Shown here piece after piece: positions 33,552 through 42,969 of a stretch of 64,000 bases of DNA; the stretch's first letter is position 1; the number at the start of each line of letters is the position of its first letter. Below the pieces are notes generated by a model, which ran no database searches, was not told the origin of the DNA, and saw only the letters and a program-made list of their open reading frames with translations. Source of the DNA: Bifidobacterium moraviense. GTDB lineage: Bacteria > Actinomycetota > Actinomycetes > Actinomycetales > Bifidobacteriaceae. A program made the position numbers and the translations under genes. The DNA lies in contig NZ_JAAIIH010000012.1 of NCBI RefSeq assembly GCF_012932365.1, positions 1 to 64,000 on the forward strand, read 5' to 3'.

Positions 33552-34984
33552 CGGCGCCCGCCGTGCGCGTCCACCCAGCGGGCGGCCTCGGCGGCGAACT
33601 GGTCGCCGCGGTCGGCGTACGACCGGAACTGGTCCATGGAGGCGCATGCAGGCGCCATGAGCACCACGCTGCCGGGTGTGGCGTACTTGCCCGCGGCGTC
33701 CACGGCGCGCGCCATCACGGTGGCGTTGTCGGACGGGTCGATGACGGTGAGCGGGATGTCGGGGGCGCTGGCGGCGAAGGCGTCGAGCATGGGCCGCTGG
33801 TCCCTGCCGATGATCACGGCCGCGGCGATGGTGTGCGCCTGGTCGGCGACCAGATGCTCGAAGCGGCTGCCCTTGGCGAGTCCGCCGGCGATCCACACCA
33901 CGCGCTTGGGGCCGAAGCTGGACAGCGAGGCGTGCGCGGCGTGCGCGTTGGTGGCCTTGGAGTCGTCCACGAAGCGGATCGCGTCGGCGCCCTCGCCCAG
34001 CGTGGCAACGGTGGCGATGCGGTGGCCGCCGGGGGCGAACGCCCGCAGCGCCCTCACCGCCGGCTCGAGCGGCACGCCGTAGCCCAGCGCGAGCGCCAGC
34101 GCGGTCAGGCCGTCGGCCAGCAGATGCGGGTACACGGTGCCGTCCGGCTCGGTCAGATGCGTGAACGAGGCGACCTCGGCGACGCGCACGGCCTCTCCGG
34201 GCGCTCCCCCGGCCACGCCGCTGCGGTCGACGATCCAGCCGTCCTCCACGCCGATCTGGCCCGCCTCGGGCGCGCCGAGCGTGAAGCCGATGCGGCGGCA
34301 GCCCTCGGCGGGACGCGCCTCGCGCGCGAGCGCGGTGACGCGCGCGTCGTCGGCGTTGTAGACCAGGGCGCGCCTGACGCCGCGGTACACCTTGGCCTTG
34401 TCGTGCGCGTAGTTGTCGAATCCGCCGTGCCAGTCGAGGTGGTCGTCCGCGAGGTTCGTGATGACCGCGCATTCCAGGGCGAGCGACTCGGTGAAGTGCA
34501 GCTGGAACGAGCTGAGCTCCACGCACAGCGCGTCGTTGCCGGGATCCACGGCCGCGTGCGACACGGCCCTGCCGATGTTGCCCACGGCCGGAGCCGTCAG
34601 GCCGGCCTCGGTGAGCATCGCGGAGGTCATCTCGGTGGTGGACGTCTTGCCGTTGGTGCCGGTGATGCCGATCCATCCGGCCGGGCGCCCGGTGCGCTCG
34701 TTGTCCGCGCGCAGCAGCCAGGCGATCTCCACCTCGGAGACCACGGGGATGCCGCGGCGCTGCGCCTCGAGGATGAACGGAGTGCGCGGGTTGAACACCG
34801 GCGAGGTCATCACCATGTCCACGTCGTCCCAGTCGATCGCGTCGAAGGAGCGCAGGTCGGCGTCCTCGCGGCGTTCGTCCACGCCGATCACGCGCCTGGC
34901 GCGCCCCTGCAGCACCTCGCGCACGCTGCGTCCGGAGACGCCCAGACCGGCCACCAGCACGGTCTTGTCGGAAAAGTCCATCAT
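33548..34984 (-). CDS. murD: UDP-N-acetylmuramoyl-L-alanine--D-glutamate ligase
   Basis: 478 aa Mur ligase adding D-glutamate. The N-terminal [13 protein letters not shown], the ATP loop [25 protein letters not shown], and FVDDSKATN with the carbamylated-lysine region are all present. Two adjacent ATGs (34984, 34981) are possible; GGGAAG upstream suits the first. Its stop overlaps the ftsW start. The 71-bp gap to mraY is otherwise unremarkable. Confidence 0.97.
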   Translation of the reverse strand: MMDFSDKTVLVAGLGVSGRSVREVLQGRARRVIGVDERREDADLRSFDAIDWDDVDMVMTSPVFNPRTPFILEAQRRGIPVVSEVEIAWLLRADNERTGRPAGWIGITGTNGKTSTTEMTSAMLTEAGLTAPAVGNIGRAVSHAAVDPGNDALCVELSSFQLHFTESLALECAVITNLADDHLDWHGGFDNYAHDKAKVYRGVRRALVYNADDARVTALAREARPAEGCRRIGFTLGAPEAGQIGVEDGWIVDRSGVAGGAPGEAVRVAEVASFTHLTEPDGTVYPHLLADGLTALALALGYGVPLEPAVRALRAFAPGGHRIATVATLGEGADAIRFVDDSKATNAHAAHASLSSFGPKRVVWIAGGLAKGSRFEHLVADQAHTIAAAVIIGRDQRPMLDAFAASAPDIPLTVIDPSDNATVMARAVDAAGKYATPGSVVLMAPACASMDQFRSYADRGDQFAAEAARWVDAHGGRR

Positions 34985-35055
34985 GTCAACCACTTCCCTT
35001 GTGCATCGGCGCCGGCGGACCGGCGCGCATCGTCCCCGCGTCGCCGCGCGGCGCG

Positions 35056-36159
35056 TCACCACAGCAGCCCGGACCGGGACGCCCAGTCCGAGTAGAAGAG
35101 CACCAGCGCGACAAGCACGAACATGAGCTCGATCATCCAGAACCGTACCACCACGCGCGTCTCCGGCCATCCGCACAGCTCGAAGTGGTGGTGGATGGGC
35201 GCCATCTTGAACACGCGGCGGTGCGTCATCTTGAAGTAGCCCACCTGGATCACGTCCGAGCAGGTCTCGATGACGAACAGGCCGCCCAGGATCACGGCGA
35301 GGAACTCGGTGTGCGTGGCGATCGACAGGGCCGCGAACAGGCCGCCCAGCGCGAGCGAGCCGGTGTCGCCCATGAACACCTCGGCGGGGTTGCAGTTGTA
35401 CCACAGGAAGCCGAAGCAGGCCACGGCCGCGCACACGGCGATGATCGTCAGGTCGAGCGGGTCGGACACCGCGTAGGAGAAGCCCTCGTGCGTGCCGCCC
35501 TTGATGTGGTAGCTCTCCCAGAACGCGATGATCGCGTAGCCCACGAACGCGATCATCGAGCTGCCCGCCGCGAGCCCGTCGAGGCCGTCGGTGAGGTTGA
35601 TCGCGTTGGTCCAGGCCGTCAGCAGCAGGTTCACCCAGATGACGAACAGCACGATGGCCACCACGCGCCCGGCGAACTCGAAGCTCAGGAACGGCGTCTC
35701 GATGAAGCTCATGCCCGCCTGCGCGCTCGGGAAGCCCGACTTGGTGGGGACGAGCAGCGAAAGCACCGCGTAGACGGTGGCGAACACGAACTGTCCGAAG
35801 AACTTGCCGCGCACGGTCAGGCCCTCGCTCTGCTTCTTGCGCACCTTGGCGAAGTCGTCGATGAAGCCGAGCACGCCCATCGACAGCATGGCGAACAGCA
35901 CCAGCACGGCCGACCACGACGGCGTCTCCCCCGTGCGCGAATACCGGAACAGCGCCGAGCAGGCCCATCCCAGCAGCACGGCGAGGTTGATGACCACGCC
36001 GCCGAGCGTGGGCGTGCCGCGCTTGACCAGATGCGACTGCGGACCGTCCTGGCGGATGTACTGGCCGTAGTGCAGCCTGTGCACCAGCCTGATGAGCAGC
36101 GGCGTGCCGACGATGGTCACGATGAGCGACACCAGCATGCCGATGATGAGTGCGATCAC
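35056..36159 (-). CDS. mraY: Phospho-N-acetylmuramoyl-pentapeptide-transferase
   Basis: 367 aa with ten membrane helices. It transfers phospho-MurNAc-pentapeptide to undecaprenyl phosphate, making lipid I. The Mg-binding FIDDFAKV, the catalytic [13 protein letters not shown] and MAPIHHHFE motifs are intact. The start is GTG 36159 with AAGG about 9 bases upstream. It stands between murF and murD. Confidence 0.97.
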   Translation of the reverse strand: MIALIIGMLVSLIVTIVGTPLLIRLVHRLHYGQYIRQDGPQSHLVKRGTPTLGGVVINLAVLLGWACSALFRYSRTGETPSWSAVLVLFAMLSMGVLGFIDDFAKVRKKQSEGLTVRGKFFGQFVFATVYAVLSLLVPTKSGFPSAQAGMSFIETPFLSFEFAGRVVAIVLFVIWVNLLLTAWTNAINLTDGLDGLAAGSSMIAFVGYAIIAFWESYHIKGGTHEGFSYAVSDPLDLTIIAVCAAVACFGFLWYNCNPAEVFMGDTGSLALGGLFAALSIATHTEFLAVILGGLFVIETCSDVIQVGYFKMTHRRVFKMAPIHHHFELCGWPETRVVVRFWMIELMFVLVALVLFYSDWASRSGLLW

Positions 36160-36213
36160 AACAACACCTTCCCTCTTGACGACCTCATGGTAGCTATGGT
36201 TGCGCGCGACGCG

Positions 36214-37728
36214 TCACGCCGCGGCCCCTTCCGATCCCCAGCGTTCGGCCAGCGCGCTCAGGCCGGAGGCGTGCGACCCCTTGAGCAGCACCGTCGTGCC
36301 GGGATGCGCCGCCGCGATGGCGCGCACCGCGCGGTCCGCACCGTCCACGTCGTGCACCAGCTTCACCGAGACCGGATGCGACGCGTCGCGCCCCTCCGCG
36401 GCCCGATCGGCGCCCGCGGCGATGTCGCCGGCCAGGGCGTCCAGCGCGGCGTCGGACGCGCTGCCCACCGCGATCACCGCGTCCAGCCCGAGCGAGACGG
36501 CGTACGCGCCGATGGACCGGTGCAGCTCGTGCTCGTCGGCGCCGAGCTCCAGCATCGCGCCCAGCACGCCCACGCGCACCGTGTGCCCGGCGCGGGACGC
36601 GCCCCACGCGGCAAGGCCGTCGAGGCCGGCACGCATCGAATCGGGGTTCGCGTTGAACGAATCGTCGATGAGCGTGAAGCGCACGCCGTCGCGGTCCACC
36701 TCGCCCACGGCCATGCGGTGCGGGCTGATGTGGCGCTGGTCGGCCAGCACCGCCGCGATGCGCTCCAGCGGCAGGCCCATGAGGTCGGCCACGGTGGCCG
36801 CGGCCAGCGCGTTCATCACGTTGTGGTCGCCGCAGATCGCCAGATGCACGTCCACGGACCGGTCCCCCTTCGTCAGGGTGAACGAGGGATGGTCGAGCTC
36901 GTCGTGGTGCACGTCGCGCGCGCCCAGCGCCGTGGGACGCTCCACGCCGTCGCCGAGGCCCGCGCCGCGGCCGAACCACACCACGTCCCCGGGCGCGATC
37001 GCGGCCATGGCGGCCACGTGCGCGTCGTCGGCGTTGAGCACGGAGACCCCGTGCGGCACCAGACCGCGCACCAGCTCGCTCTTGGCCTGCGCGATGCGCT
37101 CCACCGAGCCGAACTCGCCCAGATGCGCCACGCCCACCTTGAGCACCACGGCCACGTCCGGCGGCGCGATGGTGGTCAGGTGCGCGATCTCGCCCACGTG
37201 GTTCGCGCCCATCTCGGCCACGAGGAAGCGCGTGGAGGCCCCCACCTTGAGCGCGGTGAGCGGCATGCCGATCTCGTTGTTGAACGATCCGACCGGCGCC
37301 ACCGTCTCGCCCAGCTCGGCGAGCATGGCGCGCAGCAGGTCCTTGGTGGTGGTCTTGCCCACTGAACCGGTGATGCCGATGATGGTGAACGGATCGGCCT
37401 GTTCGCGGCGCAGACGCAGGTTGTGCCGCGCCAGATCGCCCAGCGCCCGCACCGAGTCGTCGACGACGATCTGCGCCAGCGCCGCGCCGGGCACCTCGTG
37501 CTCGACGATGGCCGCCGGAGCCCCCGCCCCGGCCGCGCGGGCCACGAAGTCATGGCCGTCCACGCGCTCGCCGCGGATGGCGACGAACAGCGTGCCGGGC
37601 GTCACCTGCCGCGAATCGCTGACCGCGCCGGCGACCGCGGGACCGTCGGCTCCGCGCTCGGAGCCGGGCGCCTCGACGAGTCTGCCGCCGACCGCCTCGG
37701 CGATCTGGCGTGGGGTCATGGACATCAT
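36214..37728 (-). CDS. murF: UDP-MurNAc-tripeptide--D-alanyl-D-alanine ligase
   Basis: 504 aa Mur ligase joining D-Ala-D-Ala to the tripeptide. The N-terminal DSRQVTPGTLFVAIRGERVDGHDF and the ATP loop GITGSVGKTTTKDLL identify MurF; the GSVGKTT form is MurF-specific as against GTNGKTT of MurE. FNANPDSMRAGL is the third domain marker. Two ATGs lie next to each other at 37728; no strong ribosome site is near, AAGG being 16 bases off. The upstream neighbour is the MurE-like protein. Confidence 0.96.
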   Translation of the reverse strand: MMSMTPRQIAEAVGGRLVEAPGSERGADGPAVAGAVSDSRQVTPGTLFVAIRGERVDGHDFVARAAGAGAPAAIVEHEVPGAALAQIVVDDSVRALGDLARHNLRLRREQADPFTIIGITGSVGKTTTKDLLRAMLAELGETVAPVGSFNNEIGMPLTALKVGASTRFLVAEMGANHVGEIAHLTTIAPPDVAVVLKVGVAHLGEFGSVERIAQAKSELVRGLVPHGVSVLNADDAHVAAMAAIAPGDVVWFGRGAGLGDGVERPTALGARDVHHDELDHPSFTLTKGDRSVDVHLAICGDHNVMNALAAATVADLMGLPLERIAAVLADQRHISPHRMAVGEVDRDGVRFTLIDDSFNANPDSMRAGLDGLAAWGASRAGHTVRVGVLGAMLELGADEHELHRSIGAYAVSLGLDAVIAVGSASDAALDALAGDIAAGADRAAEGRDASHPVSVKLVHDVDGADRAVRAIAAAHPGTTVLLKGSHASGLSALAERWGSEGAAA

Positions 37729-37835
37729 GTTCGTTCTACCAACCTTTCCTCTGAACCTTTGCGTCGGTTACGTCAGTCATTCACGTTCGTTGCGGCGCCG
37801 CAGACGGGGGCGCTCCCCGCCGTCCGCCCGCACCG

Positions 37836-38723
37836 TCACGACAGCTCGTGCGAGACGCGCAGCGCGCTGCGGATGTTGCTGCGCCGCACGCCCGCGGCCA
37901 TCACCATGGCGATGCCGCAGGACAGCCGCGCCACGTCGACGGGGTCGTGCACGTCGCCCGACTGCTGCGCCAGCGCGTCGGAGTCGCTGGTGCGCCAGGC
38001 CACGTGGGTGTCGTCGTCGATGCGGAACCCGTAGCGCCGCGCCGCGGCGTCGAGGATCCTGCGCTGCTCGTCCACGCCCATCCGCGACGTCGAGGCCACG
38101 GCCAGCACGTCGAACTTCACACCGCCGAGCGTGCCGCCGCGCAGCGTCGCGTCGTCCACGGACAGCACCGCCGCGGCCGCGCCGTCCTCCGCGCACACGG
38201 ACAGCACGTGCTGCACGTCCAGGCTGTCGAGCGGATAGTCCAGGGACAGGTCCCGGTCGAGCGAATACGATTCGCCGGCGCCGATCCTGCCCACCGGATT
38301 GCCGAGCACGTGGAGGAACGAGGCGAGCGCGCGGGCCGTCCCCGCGCCGTCCGGCCCCACCACGCCGAACATGGCCAGCCCGTCGGACGGCTCGCCGGCC
38401 ATCCACGCCGCCAAGCCGCCCACCTGCCGCCCGTCCAGATCGCCGTAGAGCACGGGGATGTCCGGGTCGTCGATGGTGCCGCGCACCGCGCCGGGCGCCA
38501 GCACCGCGTACGCGCCCAGCAGCGAGGCCCGGCGCACCAGATCGGTGGTGGGGTCCGCGTCCGCGGGCATGTACAGGGAGCCCGGACGGATGTCGTCGAG
38601 CTCGTCCGCCAGGGACGTCACGGTCACCGGGGACGCGAACGGCGGATCGAGCATCAGCCCGTACCGGTCCGCCAGGGCCCCGAGCGTGATCCGCTGCGCC
38701 AGCGCTTCGTTCACCGCACTCAT
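37836..38723 (-). CDS. MurE-like protein lacking ligase motifs (hypothetical)
   Basis: 295 aa, where Mur ligases have about 500. Residues 32-80 resemble the MurE N-terminal domain (VTSLADELDDIRPGSLYMP, then GAYAVLAP). Residues 118-150 align with the MurE ATP loop, but the loop reads VVGPDGAGTARAL in place of VTGTNGKTTT, so the P-loop lysine is gone. Residues 163-210 mirror the MurE segment TTPE...EVSSHAL...GVRFDVAVFTN as YPLDSLDV...LSVDDATL...GVKFDVLAVAS. The substrate-binding C-terminal domain is missing. It has a strong ribosome site (GAAGGAG) and sits 17 bp after ftsI, so it is expressed. Role unknown; regulatory or scaffolding in the cluster is inference. Confidence 0.7.
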   Translation of the reverse strand: MSAVNEALAQRITLGALADRYGLMLDPPFASPVTVTSLADELDDIRPGSLYMPADADPTTDLVRRASLLGAYAVLAPGAVRGTIDDPDIPVLYGDLDGRQVGGLAAWMAGEPSDGLAMFGVVGPDGAGTARALASFLHVLGNPVGRIGAGESYSLDRDLSLDYPLDSLDVQHVLSVCAEDGAAAAVLSVDDATLRGGTLGGVKFDVLAVASTSRMGVDEQRRILDAAARRYGFRIDDDTHVAWRTSDSDALAQQSGDVHDPVDVARLSCGIAMVMAAGVRRSNIRSALRVSHELS

Positions 38724-38740
38724 AACGTCGCTCCTTCCCC

Positions 38741-40558
38741 TCACCAGTCCACGGGGATGGCGTCCGTCCGCGGCGCGGAGGGCGTCACCTCGTACTTCTG
38801 CATGAGGAACTGGCCGATCTGCGCGAAGATCGGTCCGGCGGTCATGCCGCCGTAGATGCCGGACGGGTCCTTGAGGACCACGGTCACCACGAACTGCGGG
38901 TTGTCGGCCGGCAGGATGCCCACCCAGTCGGCCACGATCGACGTGAGCGACCCGTTGTCCCCGGCCACCTCGGCGGTGCCGGTCTTGGCGGCGATGCGGT
39001 ATCCGGGCACCGAGACGACCTTCCTGTAGTCCTCGGCCACGGACTCCATCGCGTTGAGCGTGTCCGCCGCCACCTGTTCGTCCACCACGCGCGTCGCCCC
39101 GTCGTTCGAGGCGGCGGTCTCCTTGCCGTTGGCGTCGATGACGGACTTGACGAGCCGCTGCTGCGGCTTGACGCCCTTGTTGGCGATGGTGACGCCCATG
39201 TTGGTCAGCTGCAGCGCGGTCATCGAGTAGCCCTGGCCGAACAGCACGGTGTTGCGGGTGCGGCGGTCCCAGCGGTCCGCGGACGGGGCGAGGTACCCGT
39301 TGGATTCGCCGGGCAGCCCGATGCCGGTGGACTGGCCCACACCGAACTTCGTGAGGTACTCGTAGCGCTTGGCGTCGGAGTAGTTCTTGGAGGCCATGAT
39401 CATGCCCACGTTCGAGGAGTTCTGCAGGATGCCCGCGAGCGTCCACTGCGAGGTGCCGTGGTCGTGCGAGTCCTTGTAGGTCTGGCCGTCCTCGGTGATG
39501 GTGGACGGCACGGAGAACTGGTCGGTGGCCTTGTGCAGGCCCTCCTGCATGAGGGCGGCCATGGTGATGACCTTGCCGGTGGAGCCCGGCTCGAACGTCT
39601 CGGTGCCCACGCGGGAGGCGTGCATCTTGGCGTCGGTGCTGCCGGCCTCGTAGGTGTCGGAGTCGGCCATGGCGATGATATTGCCCTGGAGGTCGGAGAC
39701 CACGGCCATGCCCCACTTGGCGCTGTATTTCTTCGTGCCCTCCTGGATGGCCTGCTCCACGTACCACTGCACGTCGCGGTCGATGGTGAGCTTGACGGTG
39801 GAGCCGTTCACCGGGTCCACGGACTCGGTCTGCGTGCCGGGGATCTTCTGGCCCAGATTGCCCTGCTGGTAGATCTGGTAGCCGTCGGTGCCGGTGAGCA
39901 CGTCGTTCTCCATCTGCTCGAGTCCCGCCACGCCGGCGCCGGAGTCGTCCACGCCGCCGAGCACGGCGCCCAGCAGCGTGCCGTTGGGGTAGGTGCGCTG
40001 GCTGGCGTTCTGCGCGCTGACCACGCTGGAGATGTGCAGCTGGTCGATCTGGCGCTTCACGGTGGGCTCCACGTTCCTGGCGAGCACCACGTAGCGGCTG
40101 GTGCCGGTGAGCTTGGCGCCCAGCTCCTGCGCGCTCATGTTGAGCAGCGGCGCGAGCAGTCTGGCCACGGCGGCCGGCCCCGTGTCGCCCACGTTCTGCC
40201 CGTCGATGCTGTGGCAGTATCCGTTGCTCTTCGCCTCCGCGGTGCCGCAGTCGATGGGCTTGAACGAGGAGGCCATGAGCGGGTCGCCGATGAGCGTGTA
40301 CCGCTCCACGCTCTGCGCGAGCACCGTGCCGTTGGCGTCCACGATGGACCCGCGCTGCGCGTACAGCGTGGTCTTGGTGGTGCGGCTGTTGGTGGCGGCC
40401 TGCGCGGTGGCCGAGCCCTCGAGCAGCTGGATGGTGGCGAGCTTGACGATCGAGAGCGCCGCGATGACCGCGAAGACGACCGCCACGGCGACCACGCGGT
40501 TGAAGAACGGCGTGTGCTGGCTCAGACGACGCTTGAACGATGCGAACATGGGGGTCAC
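38741..40558 (-). CDS. ftsI: Septal class B penicillin-binding protein (transpeptidase)
   Basis: 605 aa. A short cytoplasmic tail, one membrane helix (VVAVAVVFAVIAALSIV, about 22-38), a pedestal domain and the transpeptidase domain. Active-site motifs are STGK (Ser326-Lys329), SSN (381-383) and KTG (525-527). It cross-links septal peptidoglycan with FtsW. Start is GTG 40558: AAGGAG lies 5-6 bases before it, and it overlaps the ftsL stop as GTGA. ATG three codons later is too far from that site. Confidence 0.96.
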   Translation of the reverse strand: MTPMFASFKRRLSQHTPFFNRVVAVAVVFAVIAALSIVKLATIQLLEGSATAQAATNSRTTKTTLYAQRGSIVDANGTVLAQSVERYTLIGDPLMASSFKPIDCGTAEAKSNGYCHSIDGQNVGDTGPAAVARLLAPLLNMSAQELGAKLTGTSRYVVLARNVEPTVKRQIDQLHISSVVSAQNASQRTYPNGTLLGAVLGGVDDSGAGVAGLEQMENDVLTGTDGYQIYQQGNLGQKIPGTQTESVDPVNGSTVKLTIDRDVQWYVEQAIQEGTKKYSAKWGMAVVSDLQGNIIAMADSDTYEAGSTDAKMHASRVGTETFEPGSTGKVITMAALMQEGLHKATDQFSVPSTITEDGQTYKDSHDHGTSQWTLAGILQNSSNVGMIMASKNYSDAKRYEYLTKFGVGQSTGIGLPGESNGYLAPSADRWDRRTRNTVLFGQGYSMTALQLTNMGVTIANKGVKPQQRLVKSVIDANGKETAASNDGATRVVDEQVAADTLNAMESVAEDYRKVVSVPGYRIAAKTGTAEVAGDNGSLTSIVADWVGILPADNPQFVVTVVLKDPSGIYGGMTAGPIFAQIGQFLMQKYEVTPSAPRTDAIPVDW

Positions 40559-41085
40559 TGCGCTCCTTCCGCGCCCGTGGCGGCGCCGGATGCCGAGGCG
40601 GACGGCGAGTCGGCCGGCGCCTGATAGCCCTGCAGGTCAATGGTGATCGAGCCCTGCTGCGGCACCATGCCCAGATCCTTGGCCTTGGTGGGCAGCTGGG
40701 CCTCGAGACGGTCGAGCTCGCTCTGGTAGGTCTGCGCGTCCTGCGTGAGGTTGCTGATCGACCGATTCAGTCTTGTGGCCTCGAAGGAGTTCTCCACCAT
40801 CTGTGTGCGTAGGGCGAGGGTGCCCAGCAGGGTGCCGATGAGGAACAGCGCGGCGAGCACGGTGGGCAGGAACGGCGCCCTGCGGTTCATCACCCAGCGC
40901 AGGATGCGGCCGAAGCCCTCGCTCATCGCGGAGACGTCCACGGAACGCTCCCTGCGGGCGCGGGATTCGCCGCGGGATTCGTCCGGTCTGGCGGCCGTGC
41001 GCTCGTCCGTGTGGGGACGGGGACGACCGGTCTCGGCGCTGCGCGCGGAACGCGCCACGCGCGCCGATCGAACGGTGAGCGTCAT
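40555..41085 (-). CDS. ftsL: FtsL-like bitopic division protein
   Basis: 176 aa. A long basic, Arg/Ser/Ala-rich cytoplasmic region (1-70), one membrane helix (FLPTVLAALFLIGTLLGTLAL) and a short extracytoplasmic coiled coil (MVENSFEATRLNRSISNLTQDAQTYQ, heptad-like) followed by a Ser/Ala tail. Sequence conservation of FtsL is always low; the call rests on topology and its place between rsmH and ftsI. ATG 41085 overlaps the rsmH stop (ATGA), and GGGAGG lies upstream. It should work with FtsB/DivIC-like protein and FtsQ at the septum. Confidence 0.8.
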   Translation of the reverse strand: MTLTVRSARVARSARSAETGRPRPHTDERTAARPDESRGESRARRERSVDVSAMSEGFGRILRWVMNRRAPFLPTVLAALFLIGTLLGTLALRTQMVENSFEATRLNRSISNLTQDAQTYQSELDRLEAQLPTKAKDLGMVPQQGSITIDLQGYQAPADSPSASASGAATGAEGAQ

Positions 41086-42122
41086 CGTCCCGACCTCCCG
41101 TACGCGCCGGACTCGGCGTCCTCGGAGAAGCGCCTGACCCACCGGTCGGGCAGCGGCCGCGTCATCTCCGCGGCGCGCAGACGCACCGAGGCGGAGCGGG
41201 GGTTGCGCGCGATCTCGGCCTCGTCCGCCTTGACGGCGCCGTGGGTCAGGTCCCTCAGGAACGGCATGGCGTCCTCCGGGATCACCGGCAGGCCCGCGGG
41301 CACGTCCGCCTTCAGGCCCTGCGCCATGAAGCGCTTGACCGTGCGGTCCTCGAGCGAATGGTAGGACTCCACCACCAGACGGCCGCCCACGTTCAGGTGC
41401 AGCGCCGCCTGCGGCAGCGTGCGCGCGAGCTTGTCCAGCTCGCCGTTGACCTCGATGCGCAGCGCCTGGAACACGCGCTTGGCCGGGTTGCCGGCGGGAC
41501 GATGCGCCTGCGGCACCACGGCGTCCACCAGACGGGTGAGCTGGCCGGAGCTGGTCAGCGGCGCGTCGGCGCGGTCGCGCACGATGCGCGCGGCGATCTG
41601 GCGCGCAAACCGCTCCTCGCCGTACTCTTTGAAGATGCGCGTCAGCTCGCGCTGGTCGTAGGTCGCCAGGACGTCCTGCGCCGTGAGCGGCTGCGTGGGA
41701 TCCATGCGCATGTCCAGCGGCGCGTCGTGCGCATAGGAGAATCCGCGGTCGGTCTCGTCGATTTGCAGGCTGGAGAGGCCCAGATCCATGAACACGGCGT
41801 CCACGGCGTCGATCCCGCGCTCCTCGAGCACGTCGCCCAAGGCGTCGAACGCGGCGTGCACCGGCGTGAAGCGGTCGGCGAACCCGGCCCTGGCGATGCG
41901 CTCGGTGGCCAGGGACAGCGCCTCGGCGTCGCGGTCGATGCCGATCAGGCGCGCCTGCGGCGCGGCGGCGAGGAACGCGGTGGAATGCCCGGCCAGGCCC
42001 AGCGTGCAGTCGACCGCCACGGCGCCCGGACGGTCCAGCGCGGGCGCGACGAGGCCCACGCAGTCGTCGAGCAGCACGGGCTGATGAATGGCGTTGAAAT
42101 CGGTCGTCTCGGTCATCGTCAT
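41082..42122 (-). CDS. rsmH: 16S rRNA (cytosine-1402 N4) methyltransferase
   Basis: 346 aa (formerly MraW). The SAM-binding VDCTLGLAGHSTAFL, IGIDRDAEAL, DLGLSSLQID and the C-terminal SYHSLEDRTVKRF are all family hallmarks. It methylates C1402 in the ribosomal P site. ATG 42120-42122 shares one base with the mraZ stop (TGATG), and the rsmH stop in turn overlaps ftsL, so mraZ-rsmH-ftsL-ftsI form a translationally coupled chain. Confidence 0.97.
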   Translation of the reverse strand: MTMTETTDFNAIHQPVLLDDCVGLVAPALDRPGAVAVDCTLGLAGHSTAFLAAAPQARLIGIDRDAEALSLATERIARAGFADRFTPVHAAFDALGDVLEERGIDAVDAVFMDLGLSSLQIDETDRGFSYAHDAPLDMRMDPTQPLTAQDVLATYDQRELTRIFKEYGEERFARQIAARIVRDRADAPLTSSGQLTRLVDAVVPQAHRPAGNPAKRVFQALRIEVNGELDKLARTLPQAALHLNVGGRLVVESYHSLEDRTVKRFMAQGLKADVPAGLPVIPEDAMPFLRDLTHGAVKADEAEIARNPRSASVRLRAAEMTRPLPDRWVRRFSEDAESGAYGRSGR

Positions 42123-42598
42123 CAGAAATCCACCACCGGCAATACGTCGTCCGCGATATCGGAATAGGCCTCTTCCTTGGCGCTCAGGTACTCCTCCCAG
42201 GAGGCGCGGTCCCAGATCTCGGCGCGGGTGCCCACGCCGATCACCACGATGTCGTCGCCAAGGCCCGCGTAGTCGCGCAGCATCTGCGGCACGAGCACGC
42301 GCCCCTGCTTGTCCGGCACCTCGTCGGTGGCCCCGGACAGGAAGATGCGCAGATATTCGCGCGCGGCCTTGTTGCCCAGCGACGTGCGCTGGATCTGCGC
42401 CGCCACGCGACGGAACTCCGCGATGGGCAGCACGTACACGCACCGCTCCTGACCGCGGGCCATCACCAGCCCTCCCCCGAGCTGGGCGCGGAACTTCGCG
42501 GGCAGCGCCATGCGGCCCTTGGCGTCGATCTTGGGCGTGTAGGTGCCCAGCAGCAGCGGAGGCAGCGCATCGAACACGTCTTCGGATTCTTCCGGCAC
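42122..42598 (-). CDS. mraZ: Transcriptional regulator MraZ
   Basis: 158 aa with two MraZ/AbrB-type half-domains: LGTYTPKIDAKGRMALPAKFR near residue 20 and DEVPDKQGRVLVPQMLRDYAGL near 95, each with the DxxGR core. MraZ is the dcw-cluster regulator and binds repeated TGGG boxes before its own gene; four such boxes lie at 42682-42716. The start is taken as GTG 42598 because AAGGAGG lies 8 bases upstream; the GTG at 42607 would overlap that ribosome site. The mature opening is then PEESEDVFDALPPLLLG. Confidence 0.95.
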   Translation of the reverse strand: MPEESEDVFDALPPLLLGTYTPKIDAKGRMALPAKFRAQLGGGLVMARGQERCVYVLPIAEFRRVAAQIQRTSLGNKAAREYLRIFLSGATDEVPDKQGRVLVPQMLRDYAGLGDDIVVIGVGTRAEIWDRASWEEYLSAKEEAYSDIADDVLPVVDF

Positions 42599-42681
42599 GA
42601 CCCCCACCTCCTTTTTTCGTTGCTGAGCTGCGCCTGAACGGCATCAAACGCACGACCACGCGGACACTTCCGCGGAACGTT

Positions 42682-42716
42682 CCCCACTCTACCCCACGGC
42701 TCCCCAAAACTCCCCA
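42682..42716 (-). promoter_or_regulatory. MraZ operator: four TGGGG boxes at 10-bp phase
   Basis: On the minus strand TGGGG occurs at 42712-42716, 42702-42706, 42692-42696 and 42682-42686, each exactly 10 bp apart. The known MraZ boxes are direct TGGGN repeats with 5-bp spacers, which this matches perfectly. The array ends 84 bp before the mraZ start. The rest of the 370-bp gap to the divergent helicase gene shows nothing clear. Confidence 0.88.
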
Positions 42717-42969
42717 CCACGCCGTCAAAACCGCCAATTTCCTCCACACCTGCCTGCACGGCCGCGCACACGGCCCCCACGGGCGTCCGGGGACGTCCGC
42801 GCGACCGGCGGCGCGGCACGTGCGCGGACGCGGCGAGTTCACCGTGAATTCACCTCGCCGGGCATCGTCGGACGACTCCCCGTAGGGAGGTGGGAGTAAG
42901 TTGGTGGTCCTAGTTTTTCCAAGTTGTCACTGCGCGGCCCCGGTCCGAGGGCCGCGAGAACGGAGCGAT

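Noticed and set aside
37836..38723. Annotating the MurE-like gene as murE
   Set aside because: The ATP loop lysine and the C-terminal domain needed for ligase activity are missing.
42122..42607. GTG at 42607 as the mraZ start
   Set aside because: It would overlap the AAGGAGG ribosome site itself; GTG 42598 has correct spacing.
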